DNA of 64,000 nt. Source: JBEKIK01 sp050013075 (GTDB taxonomy: Bacteria > Planctomycetota > Planctomycetia > Pirellulales > Thermoguttaceae). Shown piece after piece: positions 15,522 to 24,815 of the stretch. The DNA is taken from contig JBEKFZ010000010.1 of NCBI GenBank assembly GCA_050013075.1, forward strand, positions 12,787 to 76,786, in the 5' to 3' direction. Numbering within the stretch: the first letter of the stretch is position 1; the number at the start of each line of letters is the position of its first letter. A program made the position numbers and the translations under genes. Under the pieces are notes generated by a model. That model was not told the DNA's origin, made no database searches, and saw only the letters and a list, made by a program, of their open reading frames with translations.

Positions 15522-17546
15522 TTACTCCATTTCATCCGGTTTGACGTCCGTTCGGTCGATTTCGCAGAGGATTGCGGCAACGCGGCGGTGGCCTTTGCTG
15601 ACGGCCAAGGACATTGCGGTATCGCCTTGGAGATTTACGGCGTTCGGGTCGGCGCCTGCTTCGATCAACAGTTCGGCCAGTTCGTCGTGGCCGTCGAAGG
15701 CCGCTTGCATCAACGCCGTATCGCCGTTGAGGTCGGCGGCGTTTGTGTCGACGCCGGCTTCGAGCAGAAGTTTCGCGGCGTCGATATGCCCGTGATGCGT
15801 GGTCCACATCAGGGGCGTTTCGCCGCTGCGATTCGTTGCGTTTGGATTTGTGCCCGCTTCGATGAGCAATCGCATCACACCCACACGGCCGTTTCCGGCG
15901 GCCTTCATCAAGGCGGTCGATCCGAATTGGTCGGCCAAATCCGGTTTTGCGCCTGCCTCGAGCAGGATTTCCACCGCGGAATCATGTCCGTGAATGGCCG
16001 CCCGCGCCAGGGCCGTTGCTCCCAGATTGTCGGTTGCGTCCGGTTTCGCCCCGGCGGTCAGCAGGGCTTGGATGATCTCGGTATTACCCTCGGCGGCGGC
16101 TTTCATCAGTGCCGTTATACCGTGGACTGAAATTGCGGATCGCGGCTTTGTGGCCGCATTGTAATCAGCGCCGGCGTCGATGAGAATTCCCGCAAGGGAG
16201 ACGTCGCCGTCCGCGGCGGCTTCCATTAGCGCCGTGGTCCCGTCGAAATCGGCTATGTTGGGATCCGCGCCGTGTTCGAGCAGGATCTTGACCAGTTCGG
16301 CATGGCAATGCACAACGGCCATGAACAGGGAGGTTCTTCCCCGGTTGTCTTGTGCATTTACCTGCGCGCCGTGCACGATGAGGATGTTTGCTATCTCGCC
16401 GTGGTTACATGCGGCGGCCGACATGAGCGCCGTGTGTCCTTCGTTGTCGGCTTGAAGCGGATCGGCCCCGGCCGAAAGCAGCTTTTCGACCACCGCGCGA
16501 TGGCCCCGGGCGGCCGCGAATTTTAGCGCCGCGGCGCCGCTTATGCGCCGCGCATTTGGATCGGCGCCGGATAGCAATAGGATTTCGACTGCGTCGGCGT
16601 GGCCGTTGGCGGCCGCTTTCATCAGTGCCGTAGCGCCGTGGTTGTCCCGCGAGTCTATTTCGACGCCCCGGGCCAGGAGGATTTTTATCGCGTTGCAAGC
16701 GCCCCCGCGCGCCGCGTACAGCAACGGAGTCGCTCCGCTTTCGTCCGCGGCTTTCGCATCCGCGCCGGCCTCCAACAAGGCTTCCACCACCGAGGCATGG
16801 CCCTCGGCGGCCGCCTTCATTAATACGGTTATTCCGAAAACCGTGGCCGTGTTCGGATCCGCGCCCGCTTCCAGCAACGCCAATACCGAGTCGCGCCGTC
16901 CGTAGACCGCCGCCCAGTCAAGCGCCGTGGCCTGTAAGCTGTCCAGGGCGTGCGGATCGGCGCCCGCCTCAAGAAGCTTTCGCACTATCTGCGTATGGCC
17001 CTGGGTTGCCGCTTTCATCAAGGCAGTGGAGCCGTGCACGGGCAGCAATTCCCGCGCTACGGTCTTCGCGTTCGGATCGGCGCCGGCCTCCAGCAGAGCG
17101 GTTACCATCTCGCCCCGGCCTCCGGCAACGGCATGGTGCAGCGTCGATAGACCGGCGATATCGGCGGTATTCGGATCTGCGCCTTTTAAGAGCAGGGCCT
17201 GAACCACGGCAAAGTGGCCGTGAGATACCGCTTGCGACAAAGCAGTGACGCCAAGATCGTTTTGCAGGTTCAGATCGGCGCCGTGTTCCAACAGGGCTTC
17301 AACCGCCTCCAGGTGCCCCTTCCTGGCCGCGGCGATCAATGCCGATATGCCGCGCTGATCGGTATTCGGATCGACTCCGGCATCGAGCAGGGCCTTTACC
17401 ACGCCATGGCTGCCGTGTGCGGCCGCCAGCACGAGCGCAGCGCCGCCGTCTTCGCCCGGCGCGCTGGGATCGACGCCCGCGTCGAGCATTTCCTTGACCG
17501 CCGATAAATCGCCGGACTGGCAGGCGGATAGCAGTTTCTCGCTCAT
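15522..17546 (-). CDS. Large ankyrin-repeat protein
   Basis: 674 residues made almost wholly of about 20 ankyrin repeats of 33-36 residues, consensus 'G.TALMKAA..GH...V..LLEAGADPNA.D'. Repeat units are mostly intact. No signal peptide or membrane segment is seen, so it is probably cytoplasmic. Ankyrin arrays bind proteins; the partner is unknown. The next gene, for a secreted DUF1080 protein, starts one base after its stop, so the two are co-translated or co-transcribed. No strong ribosome binding site precedes the ATG. The high repeat identity means the frame could vary in length between strains. Confidence 0.9.
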   Translation of the reverse strand: MSEKLLSACQSGDLSAVKEMLDAGVDPSAPGEDGGAALVLAAAHGSHGVVKALLDAGVDPNTDQRGISALIAAARKGHLEAVEALLEHGADLNLQNDLGVTALSQAVSHGHFAVVQALLLKGADPNTADIAGLSTLHHAVAGGRGEMVTALLEAGADPNAKTVARELLPVHGSTALMKAATQGHTQIVRKLLEAGADPHALDSLQATALDWAAVYGRRDSVLALLEAGADPNTATVFGITVLMKAAAEGHASVVEALLEAGADAKAADESGATPLLYAARGGACNAIKILLARGVEIDSRDNHGATALMKAAANGHADAVEILLLSGADPNARRISGAAALKFAAARGHRAVVEKLLSAGADPLQADNEGHTALMSAAACNHGEIANILIVHGAQVNAQDNRGRTSLFMAVVHCHAELVKILLEHGADPNIADFDGTTALMEAAADGDVSLAGILIDAGADYNAATKPRSAISVHGITALMKAAAEGNTEIIQALLTAGAKPDATDNLGATALARAAIHGHDSAVEILLEAGAKPDLADQFGSTALMKAAGNGRVGVMRLLIEAGTNPNATNRSGETPLMWTTHHGHIDAAKLLLEAGVDTNAADLNGDTALMQAAFDGHDELAELLIEAGADPNAVNLQGDTAMSLAVSKGHRRVAAILCEIDRTDVKPDEME

Positions 17547-17573
17547 TGTGACGCAACTTTCAGAAAAGCAATA

Positions 17574-18527
17574 TCAATGAATTTTGTACACTTCCCGCAT
17601 CCAAGCCGCGCTGCGGCGGACCCCCTCTTCCAACGTGCACGAGTCCTTGTGTCCCAAGTCGCGGATAGCCTTGGAAGCGTCGACGTTTTTCCTTACGGTC
17701 GTCAGTATCTCGGAGTCCCGATATTGAACCAAACCGGGATCGGCCCCCGTGACCTTCAAAATGGTGTCGGACAGATCCTCGATCGTATGCAAGGTTTTGC
17801 CGGCGATATTGTAGGTTTCGCCCGGCTTGAAATTAACGACGATGTGGCTCAGCGTGCTGACGGTATCGGCAAGGTAAGTGGAAGTCCGCGAGTGGCCGCG
17901 GTACACGATCCAAGGCAAGCCCTTTAGCGCGCAATACAAAAACCGGCAGTTGACCGACCGATACGGGCTGTAGTATTCACCGGGTCCGTAGGTGTTGAAC
18001 AGACGCACGACCACGGTCTCGGTCTGATGCGCAATGGCAGAATTGCGGACCTGCATTTCGTTGACCCATTTTGACATCGCATAGTCGTTCATCTGCTTGA
18101 CTTCGTGCTCATCCATGACCGACTCCACCATCAGATCGGGCCAATCGCCGTAAACTTCGGAGGAGGAAAAATGGATCAGGCGGAATTTGAACTTCTCTTG
18201 CAGCCGAATTACGTGCTTTGTGCCGATGGCGTTGGATTTCCACAAGTTTTCATAAAAATCCTCGCCGTTCCAGCGCCCGAACTCGGCGGCGCAATGGTAC
18301 ACGTAGTCGAAAGGCCCCATCGTGTCGAACAGACGCTGCAATTGGCGGATTTCGCCCACGTCGCAACGGACGTAAAGCGCGTCCGGCACGTCGGTGCGCA
18401 GGCTGAAACCGACCTCGTCGTGATTATGGTACAAATCGCAAGAAACCACGTGATGTCCCTTGGATCGCAACTGCTCGACCAGGGCAGAACCGACCACGCC
18501 CATTCCGCCTGTCACCAGTATTCTCAT
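17574..18527 (-). CDS. NAD-dependent epimerase/dehydratase of nucleotide sugars
   Basis: 317 residues, extended short-chain dehydrogenase fold. NAD-binding GGMGVVG lies at residues 7-13 of MRILVTGGMGVVGSALVEQL; the catalytic Tyr-x3-Lys is in NDYAMSKWVNE; 'FNTYGPGEYYSPYR' is the usual substrate-side loop. It would act on a nucleotide sugar for surface polysaccharide. The frame is open to 18725 but the start at 18527 has AGGAGAAAG just upstream. It follows wecB by 16 bases on the same strand, so they form an operon for an envelope sugar. Exact substrate unknown. Confidence 0.85.
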   Translation of the reverse strand: MRILVTGGMGVVGSALVEQLRSKGHHVVSCDLYHNHDEVGFSLRTDVPDALYVRCDVGEIRQLQRLFDTMGPFDYVYHCAAEFGRWNGEDFYENLWKSNAIGTKHVIRLQEKFKFRLIHFSSSEVYGDWPDLMVESVMDEHEVKQMNDYAMSKWVNEMQVRNSAIAHQTETVVVRLFNTYGPGEYYSPYRSVNCRFLYCALKGLPWIVYRGHSRTSTYLADTVSTLSHIVVNFKPGETYNIAGKTLHTIEDLSDTILKVTGADPGLVQYRDSEILTTVRKNVDASKAIRDLGHKDSCTLEEGVRRSAAWMREVYKIH

Positions 18528-18543
18528 ATACTTTCTCCTAAAG

Positions 18544-19686
18544 TTAAAAACAAGTTTGCTCAACGTGAACGGATTCCAATGAAGTGGATCGTCGCGGATC
18601 GCGGCTTTGCAGTACGTGCAATATCCGCGCCGCGGCCTGTCCATCCCACAACTCCGGCGTGCGTCCGTCGACGATCTCGCCCGATAGCACCTCGTCGATT
18701 GCCGTGGCCAAGCGCACAAGATCAAGTCCGACCAGTTGATTGGTGCCTTCGCTCACGGTTATGGGCCGTTCGGTATTCTCACGGAAGGTCAGGCAGGGGA
18801 CGCCGAGAATGGTCGTCTCTTCCTGGATTCCTCCCGAGTCGGTAAGCACCAGCGCGGCATTATCCATCAGGGCCAAAAATTCCAAATAACCCAGCGGGTC
18901 CGTGATGGTCAGGTTTCGGCAGCGGTCGAGCCGGTCGAGCAAGCCGAACGACGACCAGCGGTTGCGCGTGCGCGGGTGCACGGGCAAAACTACCGGCAGT
19001 CGGTCGGCAAGGATGGCTATGGCGTTTGAAGTGCGCTCGGCGGCCTCGACGGTGTCCACGTTGTCGGCTCGGTGCATGGTGCACACGGCATAATCACGAG
19101 GCGTCAGAGATAATCGCTTCAAAACGCCGGTCCGCCGTGCATGCTTGCGGTGCCTAAGCAACGTGTCAATCATCACGTTGCCCACGAAATGGATCCGCTT
19201 GGCCGCAATGCCCTCGGCCAGCAGATTGCGCCCCGCGTCGCGGTCGGTGGTGAACAGGTATTCCGATATTTGATCGGTGAGAACGCGGTTGATTTCCTCG
19301 GGCATGCGGCGATCGCGGCTCCGCAATCCGGCTTCTACGTGGGCCACGGGAATGTGCTTTTTTACGGCCACAAGCGCGCAGGCCAGCGTCGAATTAACGT
19401 CGCCTACCACCAGCACCAGGTCGGCGTGATGTGCATTAAGCTCATCTTCAAACTTGAGTATCACCGAGGCGGTCTGAACGGCATGGCTGCCGGAACCGAC
19501 GCCCAGGTAACTGTCCGGCTTGGGCAGTTCCAGTTCGGTGAAAAAAAGCGCCGACATCCGCTCGTCGTAGTGCTGACCCGTGTGTATCAGGCGGCAGCGG
19601 ACATCCGGCAACCCGGCCGCGTACGCCAGAATGGGCGTAACCTTCATGAAGTTCGGGCGTGCACCAACGACACACGTGATACGCAT
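18544..19686 (-). CDS. wecB: UDP-N-acetylglucosamine 2-epimerase (non-hydrolysing)
   Basis: 380 residues, the usual length. Interconverts UDP-GlcNAc and UDP-ManNAc for surface polysaccharides. Family marks: 'GARPNFMKVTPI' at the N-terminus, 'HTGQHYDERMS', 'VVGDVNSTLA', 'HVEAGLRSRDRRMPEEINRVLTDQIS', 'HRADNVD' and 'LTDSGGIQEETTILGVPCLTFRENTERP'. The start has AGGA 8 bases upstream. Together with the following epimerase gene it forms a two-gene operon. Confidence 0.93.
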   Translation of the reverse strand: MRITCVVGARPNFMKVTPILAYAAGLPDVRCRLIHTGQHYDERMSALFFTELELPKPDSYLGVGSGSHAVQTASVILKFEDELNAHHADLVLVVGDVNSTLACALVAVKKHIPVAHVEAGLRSRDRRMPEEINRVLTDQISEYLFTTDRDAGRNLLAEGIAAKRIHFVGNVMIDTLLRHRKHARRTGVLKRLSLTPRDYAVCTMHRADNVDTVEAAERTSNAIAILADRLPVVLPVHPRTRNRWSSFGLLDRLDRCRNLTITDPLGYLEFLALMDNAALVLTDSGGIQEETTILGVPCLTFRENTERPITVSEGTNQLVGLDLVRLATAIDEVLSGEIVDGRTPELWDGQAAARILHVLQSRDPRRSTSLESVHVEQTCF

Positions 19687-20239
19687 GTTCTTTGTCCTAA
19701 TGATCCGCCTATATTATAAGAACAACCTCTTGCCGCTGGGTATTACGTTGGTGCGAAACCAAGACAATAGACGCACGAACAAGGCCCAAATTCCACAATA
19801 AATGGAAGCCAAATCCGCGTCAATAGTCGCACGGTAATATGTGGTATAATCGCACCATGGACTAGATAAACGGCGTATAATGTGAGGGTAAAAACTGTTT
19901 TAATGATCGTTCGTATTATGTTGTTTGCCTAAGTTGTCTGGGAATACCGGAAAATCGATATTTGGCTTAATATTTCATCCAAAAAATGCTTTTTACAAAG
20001 CAAATCATGGTTATTTGTGAGATCATCCATGAATACGTCTTATGGCGTACTAGAATATAGCAATGATGGGCGGGAGTTGCACAATTATCCCCGGAATTTT
20101 AAAATTCAATAGTCAGGCATTTGTTTTTGTGCCTGCATGGGTTAGAGTCTTTGTGTTGATGTTTAACTGAAAACGGATACCCATCTACTATGGACTTTTT
20201 GTTTGCGGCCGGCAGGCCGCGCTAGGGAGTATTCTTATT
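19687..20239. other. Divergent intergenic region wecB/rpiB
   Basis: About 550 bases with no gene seen. It should carry both promoters. A GCGGCC/GGCCGC hairpin (about 20205-20220) stands immediately before the rpiB ribosome binding site and could affect its translation; this is speculative. Confidence 0.5.
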
Positions 20240-20692
20240 ATGCGTATAGCGGTCGGTAGCGACCATCGCGGCGTTGAAATGCGAGCCAAACTGATCGAAT
20301 ATCTCAAAGGGCTTGGGCAGGAGGTCGTGGATTCAGGCACCCATGCGTACGAAGGTGACGATTATCCCGACGTTGCCGAAGCGGTTGCCCGTAAAGTTGC
20401 CAACCAGGAGGCCGATCGCGGCATTTTGATTTGCGGATCAGGCATGGGGATGTGCATTGTGGCCAATAAAATCCCGGGCGTGAGGGCCGCGCCTTGCTTC
20501 GACGACTTAAGCGCGGAAATCAGCCGCCGGCACAACGATCTGAACGTGCTTTGCCTTTCCAGCGACCTGATGGGCGAAATGCTGGCCGACCGGATCGTGG
20601 AAATATGGCTCAACACTCCCTTCGACGGCGGCCGGCACGCCCGTAGAAACCAAAAAATCGCCGATCTGGAACGCCAAAACGGACATCTATAA
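20240..20692 (+). CDS. rpiB: Ribose 5-phosphate isomerase B
   Basis: 150 residues. Interconverts ribose 5-phosphate and ribulose 5-phosphate in the pentose phosphate pathway, which also feeds KdsD. RpiB marks: 'MRIAVGSDHRGVEMRAKL' start, 'YPDVAEAVARKVA', active-site Cys65 in GILICGSGMGM, 'NKIPGVRAAPCFDDLSAEISRRHNDLNVLCL' and 'FDGGRHARRNQKI'. AGGGAG precedes the ATG. It is followed by low-complexity repeats and a tRNA gene, so it appears single. Confidence 0.95.
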   Translation: MRIAVGSDHRGVEMRAKLIEYLKGLGQEVVDSGTHAYEGDDYPDVAEAVARKVANQEADRGILICGSGMGMCIVANKIPGVRAAPCFDDLSAEISRRHNDLNVLCLSSDLMGEMLADRIVEIWLNTPFDGGRHARRNQKIADLERQNGHL

Positions 20693-20699
20693 AATTGGA

Positions 20700-20845
20700 A
20701 GGATGAAGGATGAAGGATGAATAAAAATGATGAATTCCGAATGATTAATGCTAAATAAAACACCTTGGGGTTTTGTACCGTTTTCTGCCCATCATACTAT
20801 TCTTTACAATTTACCATCTACGATCTACCATCTACTTTCTACCAA
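20700..20845. repeat. Low-complexity heptamer-like repeats
   Basis: GGATGAA units near 20700-20722 and TACCATC/TACGATC/TACCATC/TACTTTC units at about 20812-20840, between rpiB and the tRNA gene. No gene. Confidence 0.55.
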
Positions 20846-20851
20846 TTATGA

Positions 20852-20933
<82 letters not shown>

Positions 20934-21124
20934 TCTTTCTTCAGAGGACAGCGGACAGGGAACGGTGAACGGATAATTGGGAATTCGTTTGGGGTTTGAA
21001 CGCTCTGAATATACCTGCGTCAAAGTCGGGCGATAGGACGCTGTTTGCTTGTCTTGTTATCCAAATAAATTTCTGGTATAATTGGTAAATGTCTTAAATG
21101 TTCTACTTGGGTTAGCAATGTATC

Positions 21125-21349
21125 ATGAAGACTGACGAAATTACAATCCACGTGTCTCCCGAGGTGGCAAAGGTTTATAGGACCGCATCCCTCGAGGACC
21201 GCCGCAAAATGGAGTTGCTGGCTAACATGCAATTAGCCGAGTTTCTCCGATCGCCGGAATCCGTTCAAGAGATTATGGATGAAATGAGTTGCGAGGCGCG
21301 CCGACGCGGGCTGACTCCTGATATATTGGATTCCATCCTGCATGACTAA
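21125..21349 (+). CDS. Putative antitoxin of a PIN-domain pair
   Basis: 74 residues, small and acidic: 'MKTDEITIHVSPEVAKVYRT' followed by a helical 'EDRRKMELLANMQLAEFLRSP' and 'EIMDEMSCEARRRGLTPDILDSILHD'. It resembles small antitoxins or accessory proteins found before PIN toxins of the COG1569 type. It overlaps the PIN gene by 8 bases, which supports joint expression. No recognisable ribosome binding site. The assignment depends on its neighbour. Confidence 0.7.
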   Translation: MKTDEITIHVSPEVAKVYRTASLEDRRKMELLANMQLAEFLRSPESVQEIMDEMSCEARRRGLTPDILDSILHD

Positions 21350-21761
21350 TCGACCTCGATATGTATTTGATACCGGGGTGCTTGTCAGTGCCGCTATTTT
21401 CAAGGAAGCAACGCCGGGACAGGCAGTCTTAACTGCGCTTACTATGGGCGAATTATTATTCTCACCGGACACAGCCCAAGAACTGCAGCAAGTGCTCATG
21501 CGTCCGAAATTTGATCGTTACCTTCAACTTTCAACACGACGGAGATTCCTGGCTGCTCTATTTCGCCAAGCGACTATTATCGAAACTGAATCGTTATTCC
21601 AGATTTGCCGAGATCCCCATGATGATAAGTTTTTAAATCTGGCCGTAATCGGCCAAGCTGCGTATCTTGTCGCCAGCGACGACGACTTGCTCGTGCTAGA
21701 TCCTTTCCAAGGAATTCCCATAGTAACGCCCACTGAATTTTTAGTGAAGGTTCCCAAATAG
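21342..21761 (+). CDS. PIN-domain toxin (putative toxin-antitoxin endoribonuclease)
   Basis: 139 residues, PIN fold of the COG1569 type. Acidic active-site residues can be placed at Asp10 (YVFDTGVLVSA), Glu47 (DTAQEL), Asp91/Asp94/Asp95 (CRDPHDDKFLNLA) and Asp113-115 (ASDDDLLVLD); the C-terminal 'IPIVTPTEFL' is typical. Such toxins cut tRNA or rRNA with magnesium until bound by the antitoxin. The start ATG lies inside the end of the upstream antitoxin gene. Confidence 0.88.
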   Translation: MTNRPRYVFDTGVLVSAAIFKEATPGQAVLTALTMGELLFSPDTAQELQQVLMRPKFDRYLQLSTRRRFLAALFRQATIIETESLFQICRDPHDDKFLNLAVIGQAAYLVASDDDLLVLDPFQGIPIVTPTEFLVKVPK

Positions 21762-22056
21762 CACCGCTTGCTTCACCCAAAAAATAAATACATTGGCACC
21801 CGGATATTGAGTGTGGATTGAAAGGCGGCAACGATGCTGGTCATTATGCATTTTCCGATGGAAACCGGCCCCACATATCAATTTTTTTCTCACGCCCGAT
21901 CCCCTCTGCAAGTAGGGTTCATAATTTGAGCTTATGTTATCTAAAGAGAATCATTTTCAAGGGCTTTCCAACCGCTGAAAAGATAGTATAATAGCCCAAT
22001 TCCGATCTACTAATTGCAATAACTAGGTAAAACAAAAAGTATTTGCGAGTTAAAAA

Positions 22057-22221
22057 ATGGCTAAAGGCAAAAAAAAGGCGGAAGTGGTTTTTCTGGCGTG
22101 TAAAGAGGATGGCAATTTGAATTACACCCTGCGGCGCAAGCCCGGCGGGGAAAAATTGAATATAAAAAAATACTGCCCGCGCTGCCGCAAACATACCGAA
22201 CATGCGGAAAAGAAAAAATAG
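22057..22221 (+). CDS. rpmG: 50S ribosomal protein L33
   Basis: 54 residues: starts MAKGKKKAEVVFLACKEDGN, with NYTLRRKPGGEKLNIKKY and then CPRCRKHTEHAEKKK, the L33 C-terminal signature. Binds the large ribosomal subunit. The zinc form has two CxxC pairs; here the second (CPRC) is intact but the first is reduced to one Cys (CKED), so zinc binding is doubtful. The stretch before it (21762-22056) shows no gene. It is followed by TTAGTGG and TCCCTGA low-complexity repeats. Confidence 0.92.
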   Translation: MAKGKKKAEVVFLACKEDGNLNYTLRRKPGGEKLNIKKYCPRCRKHTEHAEKKK

Positions 22222-22319
22222 GTTAGTGGTTAGTGATTAGTGGTTAGCGATTAGTATTTAATCCTGACCGCTGTGTTTATTTCTGGTCCCTGATCCCTGA
22301 CCTCTGATCCCTATTAATC
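22221..22319. repeat. Low-complexity heptamer-like repeats
   Basis: GGTTAGTGGTTAGTGATTAG units followed by TCCCTGATCCCTGACC units fill the whole gap between rpmG and recJ. The recJ start codon follows directly, with no Shine-Dalgarno sequence. Confidence 0.65.
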
Positions 22320-24062
22320 ATGTCCAAGCGATGGCGCATCCACTCGCACGATCCCGATAGAATAACAACCTTGGGCCGCGCGGCCGGCATTCCGGCCGTG
22401 GTGGCGCAATTGCTTGTAAGCCGCGGAGTAACCGAACCGGCGGCGGTCCGGGAATTTCTCGATCCCAAACTGGCCGATCTAAGAGAGCCGCAACTTCTGC
22501 CCTATTGCATGGAAGCGGCCGAGCGAATCCATCAGGCCGTGCGCGCGGGAAAGCGGATCTGCATACACGGCGATTACGACGTCGACGGCATGACCGGCAC
22601 GGCCTTGCTTTACTTGGTCTTGAAACTGCTCGGGGCCGATGTCGGCTATTACATCCCCCACCGACTGGACGAAGGCTATGGGCTCAGCGCCGAGACGATC
22701 CGCGCGAAAGCGGCTGAAAAAGTCGATCTGATCGTAACGGTCGATTGCGGCATCGGCAGCGTCGAGGAAGCGGCGCTCGCCGAACAACTCGGCGTCGATT
22801 TGATCATCACCGACCATCACGAGCCTGGCGCACAACTGCCACGCGCCTCGGCCATCGTCCACCCCCGTCTGCCCGGCGGCGGATATCCATTCGGGGACTT
22901 AAGCGGATCGGGCGTGGCCTTCAAATTAGCCTGGGCCATCTGCCAGCAGTCGAGTGGGGCAAAAAAAGTCGGCGATGCAATGAAGGATTTCTTGCTTAAG
23001 GCCGTGGGCATGGCCGCCCTTGGAACGGTGGCCGACGCCGTGCCGCTGGTCGATGAAAATCGCGTGCTGGTCCGCCACGGACTGGTGAGTTTGTCGCGGC
23101 ATCCGACGTTGGGGATGGACACTCTAATGAAAGTCGCCGAGATCGACAAAAAGAAATCCTTGGATTGCGACGATTTGGCCTTTAGCCTGGCGCCTCGGCT
23201 GAACGCGGCCGGTCGATTGGGTCAGCCGCAGTTGGCCGTGGAGTTGCTCGTGACCGATCGGCCCGATCGCGCCCTGGAATTGGCGCAATACATAAATCAA
23301 CTCAATGCCACCCGGCAAACACTGGAGCGGAGCATCCAACTTTCCGCCGCCAAGCAGGCCAAGGAACAATTCGATCTCGATTCGGAGCCGGCCCTGGTAC
23401 TGGCCGAGCGGGGATGGCATCCAGGCGTGATCGGGATCGTGGCCGGCCGATTGGCCGACAGATTTCATCGGCCGGTAGTGCTCATAGCGTGGGATCAGAT
23501 GGGGATCAAGCCCGGGATCGGTTCCGCCCGCAGCATACCAGGTTTCAATCTTCATGCCGCTTTGGCGGCGTGCGATGAATTTCTGATCTCCCACGGCGGC
23601 CATGCGGCGGCGGCCGGCTTGAAGATCGAAGAAGGCAAACTGCCCGGCTTCCGCGCGGCGTTTTGCGAAGCGGCGGCCGCCGAACTAGGCGCTACGCCCC
23701 GCGAAGGCGAGTTGGCCATCGACGCCGAAGCCCCCTTAAGCGCGTTCACGCTCCAGGCGGTCGAGCAAATCGAGCGTTTGGCGCCCTTCGGCCAATCGAA
23801 CGCCCGGCCCCTGCTGTGCACCACCGACGTCACCCTGGCCGAACCGCCGCGGACAATCGGCGCGGGCGGTAATCATCTATCGCTGAAACTCACGCAATAC
23901 GGCATAACCTTTCGGGCCGTGGCCTTCGGCGGCGGCGATTGGATCGACGAGTTGGCGGTGCTTGACGGCCCGATCGACATCGCTTTCCGCCCGGTGATCA
24001 ACACCTTCCGCGGCCGGCAAAACGTGGAACTGCACCTGGTCGATTGGCGGGCGAAGTTTTAA
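22320..24062 (+). CDS. recJ: Single-stranded-DNA-specific exonuclease RecJ
   Basis: 580 residues, normal length. A 5'-3' single-strand exonuclease in recombination and mismatch or base excision repair. DHH-family motifs: GDYDVDGMTG (Asp85, Asp87, Asp89), 'VTVDCGIGS', TDHHEPG (Asp165-His167), 'GVAFKLAWA', 'APRLNAAGRLG' and the DHHA1 motif SHGGHAAAAG (His425-His428). A C-terminal OB-like part follows ('VTLAEPPRTIGAGGNHLSLKL'). The start is directly after low-complexity repeats, without a clear ribosome binding site. Confidence 0.96.
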   Translation: MSKRWRIHSHDPDRITTLGRAAGIPAVVAQLLVSRGVTEPAAVREFLDPKLADLREPQLLPYCMEAAERIHQAVRAGKRICIHGDYDVDGMTGTALLYLVLKLLGADVGYYIPHRLDEGYGLSAETIRAKAAEKVDLIVTVDCGIGSVEEAALAEQLGVDLIITDHHEPGAQLPRASAIVHPRLPGGGYPFGDLSGSGVAFKLAWAICQQSSGAKKVGDAMKDFLLKAVGMAALGTVADAVPLVDENRVLVRHGLVSLSRHPTLGMDTLMKVAEIDKKKSLDCDDLAFSLAPRLNAAGRLGQPQLAVELLVTDRPDRALELAQYINQLNATRQTLERSIQLSAAKQAKEQFDLDSEPALVLAERGWHPGVIGIVAGRLADRFHRPVVLIAWDQMGIKPGIGSARSIPGFNLHAALAACDEFLISHGGHAAAAGLKIEEGKLPGFRAAFCEAAAAELGATPREGELAIDAEAPLSAFTLQAVEQIERLAPFGQSNARPLLCTTDVTLAEPPRTIGAGGNHLSLKLTQYGITFRAVAFGGGDWIDELAVLDGPIDIAFRPVINTFRGRQNVELHLVDWRAKF

Positions 24063-24116
24063 GCTAGAGATTAGAGATTTCAGATTAGAGATTTGAGAAT
24101 AATATTTAACCGCTTG
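24062..24116. repeat. Low-complexity GATTAGAGATTT repeat
   Basis: Units GATTAGAGATTTCAGATTAGAG and a partial CCGCTTGCG palindrome between recJ and pcm. Confidence 0.55.
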
Positions 24117-24161
24117 CGATGCTGAATAATATCACCAACAACAAATCCAGTATGTAAAAAA

Positions 24162-24815
24162 ATGTCCGATGCCGACCTGCAAACCGCCAAAATCAACATG
24201 CTTCGCCGCCAGTTGAGCGGGCGTGGCATTGCGGATGATCGCGTGCTGGCGGCCATGGGCAAAGTTCCCCGCGAACGGTTCGTTCCGCCCGAGTCGCTCT
24301 TCGAGGCTTATGCCGACCGTGCATTGAGCATTGACTGCGGTCAAACCATAAGCCAGCCGTATATGGTTGCGCTGATGACCGAGGCGATGGAGCTTTCGGG
24401 AACGGAAAGGGTATTGGAAATCGGCACCGGAAGCGGATATCAGACCGCGATTCTCGCCGAATTGGCCGCCGAGGTCGTCAGTATCGAACGTCATGCTTTA
24501 CTATCGCAACAGGCCGCTAAAATACTGCAAGAATTGGGATATCGAAACGTGCGTTTATTTGTGGGCGACGGGTCGCTGGGCCGGCCGGATCAGGCGCCAT
24601 ACGATCGGATCATGGTCACTGCCATGGCCGCCCAATGCCCGAGGGCCTTGTTCGATCAACTTCGTGAAGGAGGACTCATTATTATTCCCATCGGCGGCCA
24701 CGAACACCAGGTTCTTCATGCGATAAGGAAAGTATCGGGCGCAGCCAAGACGACTCTTTTGACGGGCTGTCGATTCGTTCCCCTGATCGGCGAACAAGGC
24801 TGGTCGGACGGATAA
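24162..24815 (+). CDS. pcm: Protein-L-isoaspartate O-methyltransferase
   Basis: 217 residues. Methylates isoaspartyl residues using S-adenosylmethionine to start repair of aged proteins. Pcm features: N-terminal 'MLRRQLSGRGIADDRVLAAMGKVPRERFVP', 'YADRALSIDCGQTISQPYMVALMTEAM', SAM motif VLEIGTGSGYQTAILAEL (about 85-102), 'VGDGSLG', 'YDRIMVTAMA' and 'LREGGLIIIPIGG'. Its stop codon abuts the stop of the convergent glucanase gene with no base between them. Confidence 0.94.
   Translation: MSDADLQTAKINMLRRQLSGRGIADDRVLAAMGKVPRERFVPPESLFEAYADRALSIDCGQTISQPYMVALMTEAMELSGTERVLEIGTGSGYQTAILAELAAEVVSIERHALLSQQAAKILQELGYRNVRLFVGDGSLGRPDQAPYDRIMVTAMAAQCPRALFDQLREGGLIIIPIGGHEHQVLHAIRKVSGAAKTTLLTGCRFVPLIGEQGWSDG

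Noticed and set aside
15522..17546. Regular repeats considered as a CRISPR array
   Set aside because: The roughly 100-base periodicity is coding ankyrin repeats in one open frame; there are no short identical repeats with unique spacers.
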